From contig VFIW01000005.1 in assembly GCA_006386115.1 (NCBI GenBank), positions 186,001 through 250,000 on the forward strand: a stretch of 64,000 nt of DNA. Direction: 5' to 3'. How positions within the stretch are numbered: the first letter of the stretch is position 1; every line of letters begins with the position of its first letter. This document shows positions 1-10,652 of this stretch, one piece after another. Both the position numbers and the translations under genes were made by a program. The stretch is from Globisporangium splendens (Eukaryota > Oomycota > Peronosporomycetes > Pythiales > Pythiaceae). Under the pieces are notes generated by a model. It was not told the origin of the DNA and searched no databases. It was given only the letters and a program-made list of their open reading frames with translations.

Positions 1-510
1 CCTGGAGCAAAAAACTTGCTCAAGTGATCTTCTCGGATCACCTTCGTGCCATTGGATTTCTGGATCACAGCGTTCAAAATGGGCATGTCTTCTGTCCATG
101 TGCCACTGTTGCTTGAGTACGAGATAGCGGTCGTGCTTTTCTGGATTTGCAAGAGAGCGAGACCACCGAGCAGCATCGTTTCCATGTGATTGCCGACATC
201 GTTGTCAAATTTGGAGGGACTGTCCAGGATGTTCTGCCAGCGCAACGGCAGGTGTGCGCATTCATGGGAAATCACTGTCGCCGCCATCAATACACGACAC
301 TGGTATTCGTGCGAGCTGCTTCTGTCTTGAGCAACAATCGTTTCCAGTCGATCCCGCAAGACCTCATTGCCAAAACTGGTTTTCGCATTCGCGCTTGTTC
401 GAAATCGATGCGGCGGTCGGCCAGCATCACATTGGCAATCTCAATGGTCTTGGTAAGAAACGGGGGACAGCTGGTGTGGGTCGACAATGCCAGGAACGAC
501 ATCTTCAACG
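1..510 (-). CDS. Partial uncharacterised protein with HExxH motif, frame-broken
   Basis: Reading right to left, an open frame runs from about 420 to the window edge. It carries a run (RVLMAATVISHECAHLPLRW, about 300-240) containing His-Glu-Cys-Ala-His, which fits the HExxH zinc-metallopeptidase pattern, followed by about 75 residues to base 1. Just upstream, a different frame (about 508-390) reads plausibly as protein (TIEIANVMLADRRIDFEQAR). The two do not join at a clear GT-AG intron, so there is either a frameshift or an unrecognised splice. A possible earlier exon lies at about 850-750 (a WMAGNNARWWLNNLLHALAD run followed by a GTAAG donor). I do not recognise the family, and the 3' end is outside the window. 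Metallopeptidase activity is only a hint from one motif. Confidence 0.4.
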
Positions 511-1161
511 GAGTGATCTTCTCTTGTGGAAATGAAGAGAGATTGCACTATTTTCGAGGAAGCGAGTCAACAAGATCCTGCTCAAACGGGTTATTTGTGC
601 AGAAGATAACCAGCTGAGTTGAGTACCGGTTTTATTGAGAAGATGTCGGTATTATACCCGGTATTCTGGAGCGCTCCAAGACCCAAAGTGGAACAAAAAT
701 CGAGGTCTGTGGCTCATGATTGAATTCCATCGTAAATTGGCGCTTTGTGGAACTTACTTTTGTCAATTGCAGGGTTATGAGATCAGCCAGTGCATGGAGC
801 AAATTGTTCAACCACCATCGCGCATTGTTGCCGGCCATCCAAAAGTGCACCCAGTTGCTTCAGCTGTAGCCCACTCAGTTGTTCAAAATGCACTTTCGCT
901 CAAGTGGAAGGTGACAGCGCGAGTCACGCTGCGTGGTTTCGTCTTCATGGCATGACACAAACACAGTTATCAAAATGCGCTCGTCGTACCCGCACATTCC
1001 CTCCTTTGCCTATGATTTCTGCATGCAGTGTTCCACAATGTAGCCAAAATCCATGTTCATTTGCGTTTTCTCATTGTTTCTTCCAGTTATACGCACACAT
1101 ACAATTCGCTTTTGCTTTTCCTTGTACTAACATACAAAAACGAGGAGAGGAAATCGCTTGC
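511..1161. other. Intergenic or 5' exon region, no firm gene
   Basis: About 650 bases between the partial gene at the left edge and the 3' end of the alcohol dehydrogenase. It may hold an upstream exon of the left-edge gene (about 750-850, minus strand). Otherwise only short unrelated frames are seen. Confidence 0.4.
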
Positions 1162-2403
1162 TTATTCGCAGTCCAAGACGATGCGGCCCGGGAGCTTGGC
1201 CGCCGCCATGCGCTCGAAGACGTCGGGCAAGTTGTCGAGCTTCTCGATCTTGTAGGTCGTCTTGACGTCGCCGTACGCCGCGAGCTTGAGCGCCTCGATC
1301 GAGTCCTGACGGTTGCCCACGTACGAGCCGATGATGCGGTGCGCGTTGAGCACCGAGTTGAACACGCCCGCCGTGATCTCCGTGTCCTTCGGGAGACCAA
1401 CGAGCACGACGGCGCCGTGTGGGCGCAGGAACGTGAGCGCATCCTTGTACGCGTCGCCGCCCGAAGCCACAACGACGACAGCGTGTGCGCCGCGACCGTC
1501 GGTCGCTGCCTTCACCTGCTCCTCGACGTTGCCCTTCTTGTAGTCGATGAAGTCCGTGATGCCGTAGGACGCCACGAGCTTGCGCTTCTCCTCGCCCGAG
1601 TCAATCGCGATAACGCGGTAGCCCATGGCCTTGGCGTACTGGCACGCCAAGTGGCCGAGACCGCCGCCAGCACCTGGGATCACGACGTACTCACCGCACA
1701 CGCCGCCGATCTCCTTGAGAGCCTTGTACACCGTCACACCAGCGCACAGGATCGGCGCCGCCGCGTGCATGTCGAGGTCTCGTGGAATCGGCGTCACGTG
1801 GTCAGCGTAGGACACGCACCACTGCTGGAACGAGCCGTCGACAGTGAAGCCGTGGAGGTCGGCATCCTCGCACGTGGATTCGTGGCCCTTGCGGCAGTCT
1901 TCGCAGCCCAAGCACGAGTTCGCGAGCCATTTCACACCAACCGGATCACCCACCTTCAAGTGCGTGTGCGTGTGTTCGCCAATAGCCGCGACGTAGCCCG
2001 CGCCTTCGTGGCCACCGACGAGCGGCAGCTTGTTGTCGAGTGGCCAATCGCCAGCCCACACGTGCAAATCGGTATGGCACACGCCGCTGTACGCCAGGCG
2101 AACGAGCACCTCGCCAGGCTTGAGCTCGGACGGCTGCACGACAGGCCAGTCCTTGCGCACCTGGAGCGGCGCGTTGTTCTTCTCAAACACGATCGCGGTC
2201 TGCGTCTTCGGGATGTCGTAGGACGACTGCGACTTGACCGAGAAGTGGCGCGCGCTGCATGATGCGCAGCGGCACGCAGGCGGGTGGTTGCAGCCGCCGC
2301 AGCGGCACGCGCTCGAGTGCGCGGACGACGCCACGAAGCTCTTGCTCGCGGTCTGCACGACGCGCTTGGACGGCTGGCGGAGGCTCGAGACGATGCGCAG
2401 CAT
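1162..2403 (-). CDS. ADH: Zinc-dependent alcohol dehydrogenase, probably mitochondrial
   Basis: A single exon encodes 413 residues and should oxidise primary alcohols or reduce acetaldehyde with NAD(H), as in yeast ADH1/ADH3. Visible hallmarks are the catalytic-zinc segment GVCHTDLHVWAGDWP, the GGHEGAG histidine/glutamate, the four-cysteine structural-zinc loop CLGCEDCRKGHESTC, and the Rossmann glycine motif GAGGGLGHLACQYAKAMG. Against the roughly 350-residue cytosolic enzymes there is an extra N-terminus of about 65 residues. It starts with a basic/serine-rich stretch (MLRIVSSLRQPSKRVVQTAS), which looks like a mitochondrial presequence, and then an unusual Cys-rich segment (CRCGGCNHPPACRCASC). 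The ATG at 2403 is the first in frame. No intron. The long open frame on the opposite strand (790-2262) is a codon-bias shadow. Confidence 0.93.
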   Translation of the reverse strand: MLRIVSSLRQPSKRVVQTASKSFVASSAHSSACRCGGCNHPPACRCASCSARHFSVKSQSSYDIPKTQTAIVFEKNNAPLQVRKDWPVVQPSELKPGEVLVRLAYSGVCHTDLHVWAGDWPLDNKLPLVGGHEGAGYVAAIGEHTHTHLKVGDPVGVKWLANSCLGCEDCRKGHESTCEDADLHGFTVDGSFQQWCVSYADHVTPIPRDLDMHAAAPILCAGVTVYKALKEIGGVCGEYVVIPGAGGGLGHLACQYAKAMGYRVIAIDSGEEKRKLVASYGITDFIDYKKGNVEEQVKAATDGRGAHAVVVVASGGDAYKDALTFLRPHGAVVLVGLPKDTEITAGVFNSVLNAHRIIGSYVGNRQDSIEALKLAAYGDVKTTYKIEKLDNLPDVFERMAAAKLPGRIVLDCE

Positions 2404-3417
2404 GGTTGCTGGGGAAGAGGAGGCTGCTGGTGGAGGCTGCTGCGGAAGGGAGCAAATTTAAAAGTGAGTGCATTGGCAACCGCCGCATTGGATCGCAGTG
2501 GGCTGCATGGGGGCCAAAAAGACACGCACCCAAGACCAGTAGCCACTGGGACACGACGTCACCCATGTGGAGACGGTGCGGCATACAATGCACCACACTT
2601 CCTGCACGTGAGTTCTATGTCGCCATGCCTCCCCATGCAGAAAAACACAAAATCGAGGAGATTGACCCCAGACGATCTTTAGCGGATGTTGCAAGAAGAA
2701 AATGCTGCGTCAGGGTGGATATCTACGATACGAACACGCTGGTTATGCGGCCGGGCACAAACGAAAATGCGTCCACATGCTGGCAGCTTCAACTTGCGTG
2801 TCGTGCGAAACAGGCTGCCAATCCCAATTCAACTTTCAGCTTCAACCAGGACGCGAAAAATATCGAAGCGCCAAGCATGTTGGGGTCTTTCGGCAAAGAA
2901 GAGAGAGCCAATCGACGAGACCTTCCTCATTGCACCAGAAGGCTGCTGGTGCATTAGTCGCCATGTGTCAAAACTGCACGCACCATTGAAACGCAAGGTG
3001 CACTCTGCGCGCGGAACGGCGCGGAGGTTCTGCCTGTCAATGGCGCTTCTCTTCAATGATGGGGATAAAAGCTCGCAGGTGATCAGGAAAATTCGGGATT
3101 CGGCATGTGGACACTCTTGCACTGATCGCACGACCGCGTGTTTCTGCAGCCGAATCTTCAAAACAAGGTAGGTTACGAGAGGATCAATCAGCACCTCGTC
3201 TTCACAAAACACGGTGATATACAAACTACAACATATCACAACTTTGAGTGAAGATCGTTCAAAAACGTACCGCGGAATGGGAATGGCTCGATTTTGATTT
3301 CGCTGGTGCTGCTTGGTGTGTTTCGTGTCTATGAGACGGGTGGGATCGTCTGAGACGTATCTAAAACCAGTACGTTGAACAATCTGATCCTCTGGAGCTC
3401 TTCAAACTTCAAGATGG
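2404..3417. other. Intergenic, upstream of the dehydrogenase
   Basis: About 1 kb. On the minus strand, a pyrimidine-rich stretch with GCTCCCTTCCGCAG about 45-55 bases before the dehydrogenase ATG is loosely like the oomycete initiator. No convincing gene in the rest. Confidence 0.4.
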
Positions 3418-5536
3418 TCAACTCCCCAACTTCAAGTCTGTCGGATCAAAACTGCCAGGCGTCATCGGATCCGTTAAGTCGTCCCGCGTACGTAGTTCCC
3501 ATCGTTCATGATAGCGCTTCGCTGCACCTTGCGTCTCAGGTAGTGACGGAACGAAAATGGGTTGAACCAGCAGCACCAGAAACCACCTTGCCAGTTGCAG
3601 TTGCAGCGAACTCTTGAGTCCATCCAGTTGCGCTGTCATCTCCATCTGCACGCTGGCAACTCCGTCGGCCATGCGTTTCAGCAGCTCACTCGCTTCGCTG
3701 ACTTCAGAAAGAGAGGCTGCAGATGCGGAAGAGCGTTTATTCCAGCGTCAGTAATGACCGAGGATGATGCTTTGCCAAATCGGCGCGAGCACTGGCAACT
3801 TGGGTTCTCGTTGAAGTACCACGCTCCTGTATTCATCACACTCCCTCGAGGTTGAACTTGCGCCGATCCGAACCATTCCCTTGCGTTGGTCCCTCGACGA
3901 GACTCGATTGCGCCAGGATTCGGCGCACACAATTCTGCAGCAGCGTCACTCCTCGAGGACTCTCGCAGAGCTGCTTCACGACGCCTCTCCCAAGCCACTT
4001 CTCATAGCGATGCAGTGCTCCTGCAAGCTCCATCAAAGCGCGTTCTTCCGCTTGTGATCGCACTTTTTCGTACTCGGACGTCATCAATGCGGTCATCAGG
4101 TTCAAGGCGACAATCGTGACGACGACGTCGTAGAGTACCAGCAGCACAAAGCCCACGAGGTTGCGCGCATTGAGGACGTTTGCAGAGTGAAAGTTCTGGC
4201 TGTAGTTCAATTCCCCGAATGCCACGAGAAAGACGACCCGCATGGAGCTCAGGAGGTCGGTATGCGGTCCCAGTCCGTGGAGCAGCAAATGGAAGGAACT
4301 CGAGAACCCCAACAGCAGCAGCGAGTAGTGGAAGACAAACTGTGCTACGACGCGACACATTCGCGCAAACGTGAAGATCAGCATGCTGGAGAAGATGACG
4401 CCAACAGCGTTTGCATGAGGTTGACGCACAGCGGAATGCTCAGCATACTTAATAGACACTCTCGAGCCGCGTCGAAACCCTGCAATACTTCGAAAGGAAT
4501 GGCGCTGATGACCAACACGTAGCAACCGACGTCCAGCAAGTTCCATGGCGATCGCCAATATCCGCGACGACCCGATCGCCATTCCAAGCACATTTCGACG
4601 TAAATCAGGGATATAACGCAAGGCACCAGCAGCAAATCTTGGTAATCCCGATAAACCAGTCCAGAGACGTCTCGAAATCCACCGATCGCTTTCAAAAGTG
4701 CGTGATCTACAGATAGAGTGATCATGATTCGTTCTTCCAGCCTTTGTCTAAAAGAAAGGTCAAATAGCAGCTACTCACGCGTTTCCCATGTTCTGGGTCA
4801 GCACCGACAAGTGTTTTGCATACCGGCGGATGGCGATTGCGTAGGTCAGCACAGTGTTCCCGTCCAGAGCCTGTACAAAATAGCATCAAATCACGAAGAA
4901 TAAGGCAAAAGCATATTTCAGTGCATGCTTCGGCATTGGAGACTGGTTTGTTGATACCTTCTCCGTCACGGATGTGCGATGTTCAATGAGCTGCGCGCAA
5001 ATGTCCTCGAATCCTTTTGCTGCCGCGATCATTAAAGTAGTCGTGCCGCCACCATCCTGCACACAGAGCCACAGCACCTAGTTAGCAACCAAAGCACGAG
5101 AGATCTGGGAGAAGAAAATGAAGCGCACGAACGAAGCTTTGCTGTCTATCTCAAGGATGAGTGCGCGCGTATACTCTTTCATTGACGGTCTCGTCCGTGA
5201 GGACATCACCCACAAGGTCAGACAGCCCTTCTCCAACCACCGCACGCAGCAAGTAATCTCCGTCGCCATTCTGCACACCCATAGCGGGTAAAAAGGTAAG
5301 AGAACACCATCTTTCTCAACGAAATGCACAGCACGTCAACGACAGCAACTTCAACATGTACAGGTCACAAGCGCGCACCTTCAGCGTTGCGTACTGCGGT
5401 CGATACAACTCACGGAATGCGACAACGAGATCTGGCGCTTGCTCCTGACGCTTGTGACCCTTCAGCAAGCAGGAAAGCTCCCGCACAGAGCGAACGTCCG
5501 CACCATGCAGCTCATCCTGTGCATTCGTCCCCTCCA
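3418..5536 (-). CDS. Ankyrin-repeat, TRP-like cation channel (frameshifted)
   Basis: Minus-strand exons can be followed. The first runs from 5536 (MEGTNAQDELHGADVRSVRE) to about 5380. Ankyrin-like single-repeat exons follow at about 5270-5177 (NGDGDYLLRAVVGEGLSDL), 5058-4960 (DGGGTTTLMIAAAKGFEDI) and 4873-4783 (ALDGNTVLTYAIAIRRYAKH). A long membrane exon from 4746 has helices RDYQDLLLVPCVISLIYVEM and NLLDVGCYVLVISAIPFEV, a pore-like region (VVFLVAFGELNYS), and an S6-like helix (GFVLLVLYDVVVTIVALNLM) followed by a charged helix. This order matches TRP-type channels. At about 4385-4405 the frame shifts by one base with no room for an intron. A coiled-coil exon (about 3720-3578, SEVSEASELLKRMADGVASV) probably belongs to the C-terminus, but its junction is unresolved. 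It is either a pseudogene or a base error in otherwise intact coding sequence. Confidence 0.6.
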
Positions 5537-6344
5537 TCTTCCCCTTCAATTGTGTGTCTCTTTCGACAGAGTTGCACTTGATGTGAAAGGGAAAATATCC
5601 AAGTGGCACGCGCTACAAGATCTGGTGCGCTCCATAATACCGGTTGAGATACCAGTATTTATCTGGTTTTCTGCACTTTTCTTTGGGGATGGTTTTTATA
5701 TCTTTTTACTTCTGAATCCATGACGCTTTGGGTTCACGGAAAAATAGGTAAAAAGGACATCCTGTTGCTTTTAGATGCGCATCTCGCTCTATGCTATTCT
5801 ATCTGCAGTTCTGGTTCAGAACAAACAAAATGCTGGCCGAGTTGATGTCGTCGTCGCAATGCAATAGGCACGTGCTCGTGTCGTGTCGTTGGCATACTGG
5901 TGCGAATGCGCTTACAACTAGTTGTTTGTGGTCGGTTGCCACACGCCCTGCAATAAATATAGAGGGCAATGCATAAATATAGAAAAAAGAAGAAAAGCAG
6001 ATAAAGCTCTCACAGCTCAGCCATTGCGATTTATTACGGTCGGAAAGAGCCAGGTGTGCCATCCCATTTTTAAAGAAGGGCGAGGAGACACAATCCGAGA
6101 GTCACTAATACCAGTACACTCTCACTTCAACATTCAAAGTACTTTTCTACAAAGTGCGTCTGGTCTCATTATCGGAATAATGATATAAGTGAGGCAATGT
6201 GAAAAATATCTGATCCCATTCGGGGGTCCTTTTGCATGAGTTTATTTGTTTCTGCATTTCGTCAGTTTACATTTTTTAACGGCTCATCTTCCACAAAACA
6301 ACTTTGCGAATTCCGTGCAAGTCTCTATTTTGCATCGCGTGGCA
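5537..6344. other. Intergenic between divergent channel gene and K1
   Basis: About 800 bases, AT-rich in its centre, between the start of the minus-strand channel gene and the ATG of kinase K1. It should hold both promoters. No gene and no clear consensus element recognised. Confidence 0.45.
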
Positions 6345-9137
6345 ATGGCGCGCTCGCGTGGATCTCCAGGCGCTGGTGGTGGTACGTCGATTCTCGTACT
6401 CCTGACTGTCATCCGCTTGCTCGTCGTGGCCGTCACTTCCGCGAACGCAGCTCCTGGATCTGCCGCGCTGGTTCTCCCGGACGATGCTGCCCCCAAGCCG
6501 GATCTCGGGAGCTTCAGCAGCAGCTCCTCCAGCGATCCAGCGTTCCTAGCCAAGGCGTTTGCGACAACCTTCTCCGATGGCGAGCAGCGGTTGACGATCA
6601 TTGGCGGCGAGAACATCCCCACTGATCCCGTGTGCCGAGGTCAACCGACGATCATGACCCGATCCGCGACGATGCCGCCCAATGGCGCGTGTTTACCGAG
6701 CCAGACAGCGCAGAACCTGTCATGTACGTGCTTGCAGGGCTTTAGTGACGCGACAGCCTGGGAATTCCAGTTGATAGCGCCAAGCACAGGCAAGACGTCG
6801 TTCCCGACGAGCCAGACCCAAGCGGACCCGCTTGAGGTGAACTCCATGATGCTGTTCTCAGTGCCAGGCAACGTCACGGCAATGTACGTGATCCCAACCA
6901 ACGTGGCGATATGCAAAGATTATCCAGGCTGACAACATTTGCTTATGTTTGTCCAGTAAACTGTGGGGAACAGTGGATACTCCCCCTATACCGATGAAAA
7001 TTGTCAACACGATCCCAGGCGACGCTACCGTCTCGCTCGTTCGCACTGAAAACGGCACGGCCATGACGAGCGTGTGCGTTGGTTTGTCTATCCTTTTAAA
7101 CTATTGAACGAGTGTGTCTAATTTGACTTGTTCTTGTGCAATTTGAAAAACAGAGAGGTGGCAAATGTCGACTTTAGCGGAGTGGCCATTGGGGCAGGAT
7201 TCGTACCAACCTCGGTCACAAATCTGTAAGCATCCGCCAAGTACTTTTGCTCTCTCAGAATTGGAAATCCTTACTTATGAGCTCCGCCTATGCACAGAAC
7301 GATGCGCAACTGCAAACTCACGAATGTCAGCAATGCGTTCCTGCACAGTCTGGCGGGTTTGGAAGCATTGTACGTACATCTTCGTCGTAGTTCTCTCTCA
7401 TCCGCTAGACAATTCTCCCTGTGTACACGTTTTGATTTTTGATTGCCACTTGTGTTGTAGAGATCTTTCGTCCAACTCGCTCACCAGCATATACAGTGAC
7501 GTCACGGAATTCATGTGCACCAACACTGCTTGTCCACTCGAAGAGCTGTACGTCCAGTTCATTCATTTTATTCTCTGAGGCTGGGCACGTCTCTCATCTC
7601 GCACAACATTGCTTCCGATGCACAGCAACCTCGCAAACAACAGCTTCACAGCATTTCCAGCACTGCTGCACAGCTTTGATCGCTTGAAAAAGCTGTACGT
7701 GCCAACTTTTGTCAGTGCTTCCGACACCGCGATTTTGTCCTAATGTCTCTCTTTTCGGATGTGACTTCTATTTCCAGTGATCTTCGAGGCAACAAGATTA
7801 AAAACTACACTGTTTGTGCAGATACGTTCAAGGCGATCGCGCGAATCGAAGAGTTCTCCATGGACCAACCAACAGATTCCTACGAATGCACGAAAGGGGA
7901 GTGGAGAACGGTGCATGGCTCAACTTTTTGTGTCACGACCAGATCGATGTCAAGCGCAGTGGAGACTCCTGCTCCCACCGCGGACACCGGTACATCCTAT
8001 TTGATTTACGTCGTTATTGCAGGTGCTTTGCTCATCGCGGCGCTTCTCTTTCTCACGATTCGGAAAGCCCGCGAGCACCCGGCGCAGCCTGGAGGTCCCG
8101 TGTCGTCGAAAGAGACCGAAGAGCTCGACTCAATGTTTGACAACACACTTTCCTTTGGCGATTCGAGTATAGCCTGGACCATGGAACAGTTGAACGATCC
8201 GATCATACTCATACACCGGATCCCGTACGACGAAATCCGCGTGGCCACGTGCTTGAGCAAGGGCGGCTTCGGCATCGTGTACAGCGGCATTTTCCAGCGT
8301 CGCCGTGTCGCGATCAAGCGGATCCGAGTGGATCTGGGCTGTAATGTGGCGCTCATCCATCAGTTTATCAAGGAGATCTCGCTCATGGCGACACTCCACC
8401 ATCCGCGCGTGGTCGAATTCATTGGCGTCGCATGGGACTCACTCCGCAACATCAGCGCCGTGACCGAGTTCATGGATCGTGGCGACCTGCGCGCCGTGTT
8501 GCGTGGTTTCAAGCTCCGCAACTGTCAACTGACGTGGGAGAATCACAAGACGCGGATCGCACTGCACATCGCCGAGGCGCTGACGTACTTGCACTCGTTG
8601 AGCCCGAAGGTGATTCATCGAGATCTGAAATCCAAGAATGTGCTGTTGAACTCCGATTTGGACGCAAAGCTGAGTGATTTCGGTATCTCTCGCGAGCGAA
8701 ACATCGAGGAGACTCACATGACAGCGGGTATTGGAACATCGTTCTGGATCGCGCCCGAAGTGTTGCTCGGGAAGGACTACGACGAACACGCCGACATTTT
8801 CTCGTTTGGCGTCGTGCTCTCGGAGATCGACACGGACGACTACCCGTACTGGAACGAGGACAACGGCGCGGGTGACAAGGCTCAGGAGCGCGCGATCCTG
8901 ACGCAGGTGGCATCAGGGACTGTGCGGCCAACGTTCACAGACGATTGTCCGAAGGGCATCCTCGACTTGGCCGATAGCTGCTTGCAGGTGAATCCAGAGA
9001 ACCGTCCGTCGGCTGCCGAGGTCGTGTACGCGCTGCAGCAACTGGTTCGGAATTCGTTCTGGTCGTCGTCACTGGAGGACTCAGTGGATAGTGAGGAGTC
9101 CGATCGGATCACGCACGCGGCGGAGATATATATATGA
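6345..9137 (+). CDS. LRR receptor-like TKL kinase K1
   Basis: Seven exons (6345-6883, 6957-7073, 7154-7225, 7298-7369, 7461-7547, 7626-7694, 7778-9137) join in frame to 771 residues. Exon 1 holds a signal peptide (hydrophobic TSILVLLTVIRLLVVAVTS) and the array's N-terminal domain, with Cys at VCRGQPT, ACLP and SCTC. Exons 2-7 encode LRR units (DLSSNSLTSIYSDV, NLANNSFTAFPALL, DLRGNKIKNY), each break falling inside a leucine-like codon in phase 2. One transmembrane helix is near residues 390-412. The kinase spans about 458-747 with GGFGIVYSG, AIKRIR, HRDLKSKNVL, DFGIS and APEVL intact, so it should be catalytic. It likely senses an extracellular ligand and signals in the cytoplasm. Unlike K2-K5 it has no intron between ectodomain and membrane helix, and its kinase has diverged from theirs. 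Confidence 0.9.
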
Positions 9138-10652
9138 CTTGAGTGACTCTACAGTCGGCATCATCGATAGTCAGGAGTAGGAAGTTGGTCCGTTGGGAGG
9201 CTCCATTTCTTCTAGCGTGTCGATCTTCCTATGATTTTGAAGTGGTAATGTGGTGTTTAAGCAAGGCTGACTTGTGAGATCAGATCGAGCATTGCTGTAT
9301 GGACCATTACAGTTGTAGCGCCAGCAGACCAGCAAAAGATGACAGACATGTAGCCAACATTGTTTGTGTCGTGGCTGAAGGATGTTTCATCAGATGCGGC
9401 GCATGAACTTTTCATTGCTGCTGCTGTTAATACATGGCGCTGCTTCTTATTGACTGCCTCCGACCGCAACATACGTCCAGAACCACTGTATATCCATGCA
9501 GCAGCACGTTCGTGTCAGTCCATGATTGTCGACATCGCTGCATCCAATGCACAAAAAGCCACATCGTTCGTCAAGCTCATTTGCGTTGACCTCTGTGAAT
9601 CTTCGTCATTTCCACTATGGTTGCAGCCTTGAGGAAAACAATGACCTCGATGATCTCCTCCTTCAAGCCCACCCTCTAACAGCTCCTCGACCACGCCCTC
9701 TCTGTCGCATCGTCCAGTTGTCATTTCCAGCACGACACCTTCCAGACTTGATAACAGGAGGATGTCGTCCAGTGGCGAGCTCTATTCACTGGTGACTTTC
9801 GTCTCCCGCGCATGACTTGACATCGGTTTCTTCTGCTTCATCGCATGTGCGTCGTCCGCCCTGCCTGTCAGCATGCGCCACATGAAGTCAGGCGCAGCTC
9901 ACCAATCGACGGAAGGATACACTCGCGCAATGCATTTGTAAAGTGACAGCAGCTGAATATCCTGTTCGCGCATGGGGCTTTCCTCTGGCAGCGTGGCTTT
10001 GCGCCATTGTGTCTATCGGAACTGAACTCACGAACCCAGACGGTGGACACTCGAGTCATGGATCTTCAGAAGGAAAATGAGACTTTTATTGATCAGGACG
10101 GCACTGTGAATGGTGTCCTATTCTTATTCTGAATATAAAAAGCAAATATAAAGAGAGCTGTCCTAAATAGATGTGGTTGGGTCACTAATGTACTAAAAAA
10201 TAGTCAAGGCGGCTAGTTAGCTTGGCTCTTCTATGACCGAAGAACCCAGCTGCCGCTTTGGGTTCAGTGAAAGAAACGTGGATCCGCCTCAAAACCCTCT
10301 CTTGCTCATCCCAGCAGCATCTATTAAGTAACACTGCAATGCTGAATTCAAGAGGCACACATTGACCTACACAGCAATTTTATACTTCCACAAATTATGC
10401 CACACCACAAATTGTCACAGGCTTTTCTATGCAAAGGATTACCTTTTTCTCCGGAGAGGCACCCTCGCTATCTATTTCTGTCTTTCTGGGCGGCATGGCG
10501 CTCACGATTTCGAACGAAAGTGAAGGCAACGAAGGGCGGTAGCAGTCAGAAGAAGAGCCTGACGGACGCGTGAGTCAGGTGGTTCTCCATTGACGGGTCT
10601 GTCCTCTCTCTCTCTCTCCATCGGTCTTTGGGCAGTCAGCATTGCGGGCACC
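9138..10652. other. Intergenic K1-K2
   Basis: About 1.5 kb, the second-longest gap in the array. A TA run lies at the K1 stop (ATATATATATGA) and a CT-rich stretch precedes the K2 ATG. Only short frames with no protein-like character were found on either strand. Confidence 0.5.

Noticed and set aside
790..2262. 490-codon plus-strand frame
   Set aside because: Antisense to the alcohol dehydrogenase; low-complexity composition; shadow.
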